A stretch of DNA of 5,069 nucleotides from contig CAIYPH010000694.1 of assembly GCA_903928045.1 (NCBI GenBank), positions 1-5,069 of the forward strand. Direction: 5' to 3'. Shown here piece after piece: positions 1 to 5,069 of this stretch. The notes below the pieces were generated by a model, which was not told the DNA's origin, did no database searches, and saw only the letters and a program-made list of their open reading frames with translations. Made by a program: the position numbers and the translations under genes. Position 1 is the stretch's first letter, and each line of letters starts with the position of its first letter. Source of the DNA: an uncultured Rhodospirillales bacterium. Lineage in GTDB: Bacteria > Pseudomonadota > Alphaproteobacteria > Acetobacterales > Acetobacteraceae.

Positions 1-264
1 GACCACGGCCCGACCTGGGCGATCTACGGCCAGGCCACCGGCAAAACCATCATGACCGACTGGGAAAAGCTCTCCGATCCCGCCCCAGGCAAGCCCGGCA
101 CCTGCCGCCCGACACGGGTCTACGAGCTGACGCCGGGCATGGCCTATTCCTACGACCCCGGCGTGCTGCACTCCCCGAAGCGCGATGACTCGACGCGGTT
201 GATCCGGATGGAAGGGATCGACGTTTCTAAGGTAGGCCGGCACGCCTACCGCCCGGTGGACTGA
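1..264 (+). CDS. Cupin-fold protein, C-terminal part (5'-truncated by window edge)
   Basis: The reading frame is open from the first base and ends at TGA 262-264, so only the last 87 residues are visible and the true start lies left of the window. The ATG at 52 is internal, because the coding signal continues upstream of it (DHGPTWAIYGQATGKT). The visible start, DHG followed by WAIYG, looks like the first metal-binding cupin motif (HxHG type), whose first histidine would lie just outside the window. A second motif, PGMAYSYDPGVLHS, supplies another likely metal-ligand histidine (about residue 53 of the visible part). This pattern is typical of RmlC-like jelly-roll proteins, including cysteine-dioxygenase-like enzymes. 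A thiol dioxygenase role is possible, but the fragment cannot settle the substrate. The gene converges on the acetyltransferase gene with a 4-bp gap and is not part of the transporter operon. I am fairly confident of the cupin fold and unsure of the function. Confidence 0.72.
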   Translation, partial: DHGPTWAIYGQATGKTIMTDWEKLSDPAPGKPGTCRPTRVYELTPGMAYSYDPGVLHSPKRDDSTRLIRMEGIDVSKVGRHAYRPVD

Positions 265-268
265 CCGA

Positions 269-709
269 TCAGATGGGCTTCCGCATCTGGAAGCCCGTCT
301 TCGACTGCTCGAACCCGAGACCGGTATAGAAACGCAGCGTCTCCGGACGCTTCGAACCGGTCATCAACATCGCCTTGTAGCAGCCATCCGCCCAAGCACT
401 CGCCAGCGCAGCTTCGATGACGGCACGGCCGAGCCCCTGTGTCCGACGTGCAGCGTCGGTGACGACGTTCTCGATCAGCGCGTAGGGCCGTGCGCTGCGG
501 GTGAGATTGGGCACCACGATCAGCGTGCAAGTGGCGACCAGGGTGCTGTCGTGGTCTGCGACGAAGACGGTGAGCCCATCCCGCGCCAACATCGCCGCCC
601 AGGCCCGCCCCGCCGCGGCGGGGTCGGGCGCCGGATCGTCGGGGTTGAGCTGCGCGTAGAGCGCGATCAACCCGGCGAGGTCATCCGGGGCGGCGGGGCG
701 AACGCGGAT
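269..709 (-). CDS. GNAT family N-acetyltransferase, apparent ATC start
   Basis: This is a probable cytosolic acetyl-CoA-dependent N-acetyltransferase of 146 residues if initiated at 709, or 133 if initiated at the TTG at 670. From 709 the N-terminus reads RVRPAAPDDLAGLIALYAQL, the usual GNAT beta1-alpha1 opening; starting at TTG 670 would delete beta1. The core follows: IENVVTD (beta4), then the acetyl-CoA pyrophosphate-binding motif RTQGLG (about residues 89-94), and near the end FYTGLGF (about 127-133), typical of motif B. An in-frame TGA lies five codons above 709, and no ATG, GTG, TTG or CTG occurs between it and beta1. A strong AAGGAG (717-722) sits 7 nt before the ATC at 709-707, which is why that start is chosen. 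The gene begins 4 bp after the permease stop, implying translational coupling. The acetyl acceptor is unknown. Family assignment is firm; the start is uncertain. Confidence 0.85.
   Translation of the reverse strand: MRVRPAAPDDLAGLIALYAQLNPDDPAPDPAAAGRAWAAMLARDGLTVFVADHDSTLVATCTLIVVPNLTRSARPYALIENVVTDAARRTQGLGRAVIEAALASAWADGCYKAMLMTGSKRPETLRFYTGLGFEQSKTGFQMRKPI
271..300. terminator. Stem-loop at the convergent 3' ends (possible terminator)
   Basis: The arms 271-282 and 289-300 form a 12-bp stem around a 6-nt loop. All pairs are Watson-Crick except a T-G at 274/297, which is a tolerated U-G wobble in plus-strand RNA but an A-C mismatch in minus-strand RNA. The element begins 7 bp after the cupin stop and lies inside the last codons of the acetyltransferase gene. 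There is no clear T-run on either side, so termination is plausible for the cupin transcript but not certain. Confidence 0.45.
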
Positions 710-713
710 CGGG

Positions 714-1613
714 CTACTCCTTCACCGCGCCGGTGAGGCTTGAGACGTAGTATTCCACGAAGAACATGTAGAAAATCGCCACTGGCAGCGAGCCGAGCAA
801 CGCGCCCGTCATCAGCGAGCCCCAATGGTAGACGTCGCCCTGCACCAGTTCGGTCAGCACCGCCACGGGCACGGTCTTCTTCTCGGTGGAGGAGATGAAG
901 GCGAGCGCGTAGATGAACTCATTCCAGGACAGGGTGAAGGCGAAGATGCCGGCCGAGATCAGGCCCGGTACGGCAAGCGGCAGGGTGATGCGGCGGAGGA
1001 TCTGCAGGCGCGAGGCGCCATCGATCAGGGCGCATTCTTCGAGCTCGTAGGGGATCGACTTGAAGTAGCCGATCAGCAGCCAGGTGCAGAACGGCACCAG
1101 GAAGGTCGGGTAGGTGAGGATCAGCGCATAGGGCGTGTCGAAAAGGCCGAGCTGGTAAACCACCTGGGCGAGCGGGATGAACAGGATGGAGGGCGGTACC
1201 AGGTAGGCTGCGTAGATGGCGAGGCCCACATAGTCCGAGCCCTTGAAGCGCAGGCGCTGGATGGCATAGGCGGCAAGCACGCTGGCGAGCAACGAGAGGA
1301 AGGTGGAGCCGAAGGCGATGCTCATCGTGGTGACGAGCCAGTGTCCGTAATCGGTTTCGAACAGCAGTTTGTTGATATTGGCGAAGGTCGGGTGATTGAT
1401 CCAGAATGGGTTATTGTCCTTGTAGTTCATCAGCTCGCCGTTCGGCTTGAAGGCGGTGATCGCCATCCAATAGAACGGGAACAGCAGGACAATCACGAAG
1501 ATGGTCAGCGGGATGTAGATGGTGATGATGCGGCGCATGCCGCTGTCCCATGACATCACCTGCGGGCCATCAGCCTCGGTCACGGCGGGCTGTTCGACGG
1601 TGGTGTTACTCAT
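714..1613 (-). CDS. Carbohydrate ABC transporter permease, MalG type
   Basis: This is one of two inner-membrane subunits that form the translocation path of a CUT1-type sugar importer. The 299-residue length matches MalG/UgpE-like proteins. A hydrophilic N-terminus of about 28 residues is followed by six hydrophobic segments near residues 30-52, 95-117, 128-152, 162-183, 215-240 and 267-290. The cytoplasmic EAA loop that docks on the ATPase is clear at about 193-212: E-C-A-L-I-D-G-A-S, then ITLPLAVPG. The second Ala of the usual EAA is Cys here. The ATG at 1613 is preferred to an in-frame TTG at 1625. It lies 8 bp after the upstream permease stop and has a weak GAG (1621-1623) 7 nt ahead, suggesting coupled translation. 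The TTG would overlap the upstream gene and has no visible Shine-Dalgarno. The partner is the adjacent MalF-type permease. The substrate cannot be deduced. Confidence 0.95.
   Translation of the reverse strand: MSNTTVEQPAVTEADGPQVMSWDSGMRRIITIYIPLTIFVIVLLFPFYWMAITAFKPNGELMNYKDNNPFWINHPTFANINKLLFETDYGHWLVTTMSIAFGSTFLSLLASVLAAYAIQRLRFKGSDYVGLAIYAAYLVPPSILFIPLAQVVYQLGLFDTPYALILTYPTFLVPFCTWLLIGYFKSIPYELEECALIDGASRLQILRRITLPLAVPGLISAGIFAFTLSWNEFIYALAFISSTEKKTVPVAVLTELVQGDVYHWGSLMTGALLGSLPVAIFYMFFVEYYVSSLTGAVKE
717..722 (-). promoter_or_regulatory. Ribosome binding site of the acetyltransferase, inside the permease 3' end
   Basis: AAGGAG on the minus strand overlaps the last two sense codons of the MalG-type permease, whose stop codon is 714-716. 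It lies 7 nt before the ATC codon at 709-707. No other start codon lies at a workable distance in the right frame, so this site is the main argument for initiation at 709. Confidence 0.6.
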
Positions 1614-1621
1614 GGCAATTC

Positions 1622-2569
1622 TCAATCATTGTCCGAGCCCTGCTGCCATTTGCGCCGCCCAAGCGCGTAGTAGCTGAACAGCGTAGCGAAGACGAGGAAG
1701 GGGATCATCGCAACGGCGATCGCCGCGCCCTCGCCGAGTTGCGCGCCGGGGATGCCGCGCTGGAAGGCCAGCGTCGCCATGAGGTGCGTGGAGTTGATCG
1801 GCCCGCCACGGGTGATGGCGTAGACCAGCTGGAAATCGGTGAAGGTGAACAGCACCGAGAACGTCATCACGATCGCGAGGATCGGCATTAGCAGCGGCGA
1901 GGTGATGTGGCGGAAGCTCTGCCAGGGCGAGGCGCCATCGAGCAGCGCCGCCTCGTAGAGCGAGGGCGAGATCGTCTGCAGCCCGGCCAGCAGGGTGATG
2001 GCGACGAAGGGAATGCCGCGCCACACATTGGCGACGATGAGCGACCAGCGCGCCGCCCAGGGGGTGCCGAGGAAGTCGATGTAATGGTCGAGAAGATGCA
2101 GCCGGTCGACCAGCACGTAGGAGATGATGGAGAACTGCGGATCGTAGATCCACCAGAAAGCGATCGCGCTCAGCACCGTCGGCGTGATGTAGGGCAGCAG
2201 GATGATGGCGCGCAGGAAGGATTTAAAGGGGATGTGGTGGTTGAGCAGCAGCGCCAGCCACAGGCCGAGGGCGAATTTCAGCACCGTCGCGGTGAAGGTG
2301 TAGAACAGCGTATTCCACACCGAGGTGATGAAAATCCGGTCATCGAGCAGGCTGATGAAGTTCTCAAGGCCCACCCATTCGCCATTGCCGCCGATCTCGG
2401 TATCGGTGAAGGCGAGATAGATGCCGAGGCCGAGCGGATAGGTGAGAAACGCCAGCAACAACCCGATCGCCGGCAGCAGGCAGATAAAGATCAGGAACGG
2501 CTTGTAGTCGAACAGCCGCGCGAGCCAGCTTGGCTCGGCCCGTGAGGGTTTCCAGGTCGAAGCGTCCAT
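1622..2569 (-). CDS. Carbohydrate ABC transporter permease, MalF/UgpA type
   Basis: This is the second inner-membrane permease of the importer, 315 residues, close to the usual UgpA-type length. It lacks the large extra periplasmic domain of enteric MalF. Hydrophobic segments lie near residues 24-46, 87-109, 117-142, 175-197, 228-250 and 281-302. The EAA loop is canonical at about 206-226: EAALLDGAS, later ITSPL, followed by LMPIL. This loop couples to the Q-loop region of the ATPase. The ATG at 2569 is chosen because GGAAAGG (2576-2582) stands 6 nt upstream. An in-frame GTG at 2602 would place the start inside the intergenic hairpin and is less likely. The gene follows the binding-protein gene after 61 bp and precedes the MalG-type permease by 8 bp, so the three should be co-transcribed. 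The family is certain; the transported solute is unknown. Confidence 0.95.
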   Translation of the reverse strand: MDASTWKPSRAEPSWLARLFDYKPFLIFICLLPAIGLLLAFLTYPLGLGIYLAFTDTEIGGNGEWVGLENFISLLDDRIFITSVWNTLFYTFTATVLKFALGLWLALLLNHHIPFKSFLRAIILLPYITPTVLSAIAFWWIYDPQFSIISYVLVDRLHLLDHYIDFLGTPWAARWSLIVANVWRGIPFVAITLLAGLQTISPSLYEAALLDGASPWQSFRHITSPLLMPILAIVMTFSVLFTFTDFQLVYAITRGGPINSTHLMATLAFQRGIPGAQLGEGAAIAVAMIPFLVFATLFSYYALGRRKWQQGSDND

Positions 2570-2575
2570 GATCTG

Positions 2576-2582
2576 CCTTTCC
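2576..2582 (-). promoter_or_regulatory. Ribosome binding site of the MalF-type permease
   Basis: GGAAAGG on the minus strand lies 6 nt before the ATG at 2569. It decides that start over the in-frame GTG at 2602. Confidence 0.6.
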
Positions 2583-2588
2583 GTGCCC

Positions 2589-2632
2589 GAGACTGGCGCC
2601 ACCGGGCAAACCCCGGCGGCGCCCTGAGTCTC
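2589..2632 (-). promoter_or_regulatory. Intergenic hairpin between binding-protein and permease genes
   Basis: In the minus-strand transcript two arms pair almost perfectly. The inner stem is 12 bp (2595-2606 with 2612-2623, one G-U wobble at 2601/2617) and closes a 5-nt loop (2607-2611). After a 3-nt bulge (2624-2626) the outer arms 2589-2594 and 2627-2632 add 6 more pairs. The structure begins inside the stop codon of the binding-protein gene and ends just upstream of the permease Shine-Dalgarno. No U-tract follows, so it is not a classic intrinsic terminator. By position it resembles the malE-malF intergenic element, which protects upstream mRNA and lowers permease output. That role is inferred. 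Confidence 0.7.
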
Positions 2633-3980
2633 AGCCCTTCTTGTAGATGCGCGTCAGGCGACGCTCGGCTTCCTTGACGGCTTCCTCGGGCGTCGACTGC
2701 CCGGCGCACACGCCGGCGAACATCTGCACGAGGATATATTCCGCCGTCGCTGCCGCGGCACCCGCGGTGATCGGGCCCTTGTAACCGTCCCAGAAGGTCA
2801 TCTTCTGCGCGTCGCGATACGCCAGGATCTTCGGGTCCGACTTCCAGCAATCCGACTGGTCGAAGGCGAGCAGCGGATGCGCCCAGTAGCCGAGGCACTG
2901 GGTCAGCCAGTTGTCGTACTGCTCCACCTCCATCATGAAGCGGAGATATTCCTTCGCAGCGTTCGGGTACTTCGTGTGCTTGAACACCATCGCGTTGAGG
3001 GTGTTGGCGGCTTCCGGCGCACGGCCCTGGAAGGAGCCAGGAAGCCGGGCGTGCTCTGTGTCCGCGGCGATCTTGGCCATCGCCGGATCCTTCGCCGCAC
3101 CATTCTTCGCCACGAAGTAGATCGAGACGCCGTTCGACGTCATCGAGATTTCCTCGGCGAGGTAGGCCTTGTTGTTGCTCGGGTCGAGCCAGGAGAGTGT
3201 GCCAGGGATGAACGTCTTGTAGAGTTCCGCCCCATATTTCAGCGCCGCGATCGTCTCCTTGCGGTTGATCGAGACGACGTTCTTCTCGTCGACCTGGTAG
3301 CCGCCATGCGCCCAGAGCAGCCAGGTCGCGGTGCCGTTGCCGTCGCCCTGCGAGTTGCCGAGCGCCCAGCCCACGGGATGGCCGTTCTTGTGCAGCTTGC
3401 GGCAGAGATCGAGGAACTTGCCGAGATCATCCGGCGGCACATCATACCCTGCCTCATTCACCCAGGACTTGCGGTACACCAGCGCGCCGCCGCCGCAGCC
3501 CATCGGAAGGCCGATCCACTGGTTGGACCCGAACTTCTTACCATAGACAGAGGGCAGCGCGCCCCAGCCGCCATATTTCTTGCCAAGGTACGTGGCAAGC
3601 TCCGTCATATCCAGCACCTTTTCGGTGTAGAGGTGCGGGTCATTAGCCCAGCCCACCGAGATGTCCGGCCCGGCGCCGGTCCGCGCGGCCACCGCCACCT
3701 GGGCGCGGATGTCTTCCCAGCCGACGAAATCCGTACGCACCTGAACGCCGGTGGACTTCGCAAACTTCGCGGTGTTTTCATTCCAGACGATTTCGTCGGG
3801 GTCGACGAACTTGGTCGGGCGGATCACGCGCAGCGTGGCGCCCGCCTCGATCGGCTGCTTCGGCGGGTCGACCTTGACCACCGGGATGGCGGCATGGGCC
3901 GCGCCCGGTTGCAGCACGGCGGCGGATGCGACCGCGCCGGCACCCACGGCGAAACTGTCACGGCGTGTAAAACCAGTCAT
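2631..3980 (-). CDS. ABC transporter extracellular solute-binding protein (family 1), Tat signal
   Basis: This is a periplasmic receptor that captures a solute and hands it to the two downstream permeases. It has 449 residues, within the range of family 1 (MalE/UgpB-like) binding proteins. The N-terminus carries a twin-arginine signal: TRRDSF (Arg6-Arg7), an Ala/Gly/Val-rich stretch, and a probable cleavage site after AHA (residues 28-30), before AIPVVKV. The mature protein has the family 1 layout: TLRVIRPTKF near 49-58, the GPDISVGWAND region at about 104-114, GLPMGCGGGALVYR at about 157-170, and an Ala/Lys-rich C-terminal helix. Five cysteines occur at 162, 193, 362, 378 and 425. The ATG at 3980 is chosen because GGGAGG (3989-3994) precedes it by 8 nt and the Tat signal begins there. 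The frame is open 68 codons further upstream, but that stretch overlaps the ATPase gene. The ligand is unknown; a carbohydrate or polyol is likely from the company it keeps. Confidence 0.93.
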   Translation of the reverse strand: MTGFTRRDSFAVGAGAVASAAVLQPGAAHAAIPVVKVDPPKQPIEAGATLRVIRPTKFVDPDEIVWNENTAKFAKSTGVQVRTDFVGWEDIRAQVAVAARTGAGPDISVGWANDPHLYTEKVLDMTELATYLGKKYGGWGALPSVYGKKFGSNQWIGLPMGCGGGALVYRKSWVNEAGYDVPPDDLGKFLDLCRKLHKNGHPVGWALGNSQGDGNGTATWLLWAHGGYQVDEKNVVSINRKETIAALKYGAELYKTFIPGTLSWLDPSNNKAYLAEEISMTSNGVSIYFVAKNGAAKDPAMAKIAADTEHARLPGSFQGRAPEAANTLNAMVFKHTKYPNAAKEYLRFMMEVEQYDNWLTQCLGYWAHPLLAFDQSDCWKSDPKILAYRDAQKMTFWDGYKGPITAGAAAATAEYILVQMFAGVCAGQSTPEEAVKEAERRLTRIYKKG

Positions 3981-3988
3981 ACCATCAG

Positions 3989-3994
3989 CCTCCC
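3989..3994 (-). promoter_or_regulatory. Ribosome binding site of the solute-binding protein
   Basis: GGGAGG on the minus strand lies 8 nt before the ATG at 3980. It is one of the two strongest Shine-Dalgarno sequences in the window, fitting a binding protein made in excess. It fixes the start and excludes the longer open frame. Confidence 0.75.
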
Positions 3995-4000
3995 AGAATG

Positions 4001-4015
4001 GCGGCCTGAGGCCGC
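4001..4015 (-). promoter_or_regulatory. Small GC-rich hairpin between ATPase and binding-protein genes
   Basis: The inverted repeat GCGGCC (4001-4006) and GGCCGC (4010-4015) flanks a 3-nt centre. It lies in the 61-bp gap after the ATPase stop and ends 6 nt upstream of the GGGAGG ribosome binding site. No U-tract follows it on the minus strand. It could be a processing or stability element, or a weak attenuator. Its function is inferred only from position. Confidence 0.4.
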
Positions 4016-4041
4016 ACGTTGTGAACCTAGGTGGCGCGGGC

Positions 4042-5069
4042 TCAGTTGAGCCGCGCGCCCGTCGCTTCGTCGAACAAATGAACGAGCGCGGTATCGGGCG
4101 AGACATGCAGCATCGCGCCCGGCGTGTCGGCGATGCGCTCGCGGAACGCGCCGACCGGACGGGTTTCGCCGAGCATGGTGGCATCGCCGAACTTCATGAT
4201 CACCTGCGTCTCGGACCCCGTCGGCTCCACCACCACAATAGTAGCGGCGATCCCCGCCGGGTCGAGCCGGAGATGCTCGGGCCGGATGCCGTAAACCACG
4301 TCACCGGTGTGCCCAGTGGGGGCGCCAGGCGGTAGCGGGAAGCTGACGGAACCCGAGCGGAACGCGCCGCCCTCAATCCGCCCACGCACGAAATTCATCG
4401 CCGGCGACCCGATGAACCCGGCGACGAACAGGTTCGCCGGCCGGTCATACAGTTCAAGCGGCGCGCCGATCTGCTCGACGTTGCCGGAATTCATCACCAC
4501 GATTTTATCCGCCATCGTCATCGCCTCGATCTGGTCGTGCGTGACGTAGACGGTGGTGGTGCCAAGCCGTTGGTGCAGGTCCTTGATCTCGGCGCGCATC
4601 GCCACGCGCAGCTTGGCATCGAGATTGGAAAGCGGCTCATCGAACAAAAACACCTGCGGATCACGCACAATCGCGCGCCCCATCGCCACGCGCTGGCGCT
4701 GGCCGCCCGAGAGCTGGCGGGGATAGCGCTCGAGGTAGGGGGTGAGGCCGAGAATCGCCGCGGCCCGGCCCACCTTCTCGTCGATCACCTGCTTCGGCGC
4801 CTTGGCCAGCAGCAGCGAGAAGGCCATGTTGTCGCGAACAGTCATATGCGGATAGAGCGCGTAATTCTGGAACACCATCGCAATATCACGCTCTTTTGGC
4901 GCGACATTGTTCACCACACGGTCCCCGATCGCGATATCTCCGCGGGTGATATTCTCGAGCCCGGCGATCATGCGCAGCAGCGTCGATTTACCGCAGCCGG
5001 ACGGCCCAACCAGGATAACGAATTCCCCGTCGGCAACCTCGACAACAACGCCATGCAGCACTTCATGGC
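4042..5069 (-). CDS. ABC transporter ATPase, MalK/UgpC type (5'-truncated by window edge)
   Basis: This is the cytoplasmic nucleotide-binding subunit whose dimer powers the importer. The frame runs off the right edge; the GTG at 5061 is internal, since the residues before it (HEVLHGV) belong to the normal family N-terminus. About 20 residues are probably missing. Numbered from the Val at 5061, the motifs are all present: Walker [10 protein letters not shown] (19-27), Q-loop [10 protein letters not shown] (64-73), signature [14 protein letters not shown] (117-130), Walker B VFLFDEP (137-143), D-loop SNLDA (145-149) and H-loop His175 in [11 protein letters not shown]-terminal regulatory (TOBE/OB-type) domain of about 120 residues includes GIRPEHL (258-264). 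That domain marks the CUT1 sugar or glycerol-phosphate ATPases rather than amino-acid types. The binding-protein gene follows after 61 bp. The protein looks fully active. Confidence 0.96.
   Translation of the reverse strand, partial: HEVLHGVVVEVADGEFVILVGPSGCGKSTLLRMIAGLENITRGDIAIGDRVVNNVAPKERDIAMVFQNYALYPHMTVRDNMAFSLLLAKAPKQVIDEKVGRAAAILGLTPYLERYPRQLSGGQRQRVAMGRAIVRDPQVFLFDEPLSNLDAKLRVAMRAEIKDLHQRLGTTTVYVTHDQIEAMTMADKIVVMNSGNVEQIGAPLELYDRPANLFVAGFIGSPAMNFVRGRIEGGAFRSGSVSFPLPPGAPTGHTGDVVYGIRPEHLRLDPAGIAATIVVVEPTGSETQVIMKFGDATMLGETRPVGAFRERIADTPGAMLHVSPDTALVHLFDEATGARLN

Noticed and set aside
825..1553. Plus-strand open frame of 242 codons opposite the MalG-type permease
   Set aside because: Its product is a Gly/Glu/Asp/Gln/Arg-rich sequence with no recognisable domain and lies antisense to a convincing membrane protein. 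It is a GC-driven shadow.
1614..1625. TTG start for the MalG-type permease at 1625
   Set aside because: It overlaps the upstream stop and lacks a Shine-Dalgarno. The ATG four codons later is a better start.
1626..2153. Second minus-strand frame (175 codons) within the MalF-type permease
   Set aside because: An Arg/His/Ala-rich out-of-frame product; the overlapping permease frame has all expected segments and the EAA loop.
1907..2545. Plus-strand open frame of 212 codons opposite the MalF-type permease
   Set aside because: Low-complexity charged composition (many E, Q, R, D) is typical of the antisense of a hydrophobic protein; no motif seen.
2589..2632. Intrinsic terminator between binding-protein and permease genes
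   Set aside because: There is no U-tract after the hairpin, and the downstream permeases need readthrough, so it is called a stability or attenuation element instead.
2877..4049. Long plus-strand open frame of 390 codons opposite the binding protein
   Set aside because: It is fully antisense to a binding protein with a signal peptide, good ribosome binding site and family layout. The Arg/His/Val-rich product has no domain.
3981..4184. 68-codon N-terminal extension of the binding-protein frame
   Set aside because: It overlaps the ATPase C-terminus and is Arg/Ser/Pro-rich. It would place the Tat signal internally, and the strong GGGAGG supports the ATG at 3980.
1..5069. CRISPR array, insertion sequence, tRNA/rRNA or phage-like element
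   Set aside because: No spaced direct repeats, transposase or integrase motifs, terminal inverted repeats or tRNA-like cloverleaf were noticed by eye; coding density leaves no room for them.

Overview
This window is ordinary high-GC bacterial chromosome, packed almost end to end with genes. GC-rich codon use, a Tat-exported binding protein and the style of the proteins suggest an alphaproteobacterium, perhaps Acetobacteraceae or Rhizobiales. That placement comes from protein resemblance only and is not proven by a marker gene.

Layout. At the left edge (1-264, plus strand) lies the C-terminal end of a small cupin-fold protein. Everything else is on the minus strand and reads right to left as one probable operon. 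It begins with an ABC transporter ATPase of the MalK/UgpC type, cut by the right window edge (4042 to beyond 5069). Next come a Tat-type extracellular solute-binding protein (2631-3980), a MalF-type permease (1622-2569), a MalG-type permease (714-1613) and a GNAT-family N-acetyltransferase (269-709). The acetyltransferase and cupin genes converge with only 4 bp between their stop codons. No intergenic gap is longer than 61 bp.

How the genes work together. The binding protein should capture a solute, probably a carbohydrate or polyol, in the periplasm. It would deliver the solute to the permease heterodimer, and a dimer of the ATPase would drive import. All core parts of a CUT1-type importer are present and look intact, but the substrate cannot be read from this sequence and no catabolic enzyme is visible. 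The acetyltransferase is tightly linked to the last permease gene, because its likely Shine-Dalgarno sequence overlaps the permease's last codons.

Points of interest. A long GC-rich hairpin without a U-tract sits between the binding-protein and permease genes, where the malE-malF intergenic element sits in enteric bacteria. A smaller hairpin lies between the ATPase and binding-protein genes. The acetyltransferase lacks a standard start codon where homology and the Shine-Dalgarno place it: the codon there is ATC. A stem-loop covers the convergent 3' ends. I found no mobile element, CRISPR array, RNA gene or evidence of a previously undescribed system.
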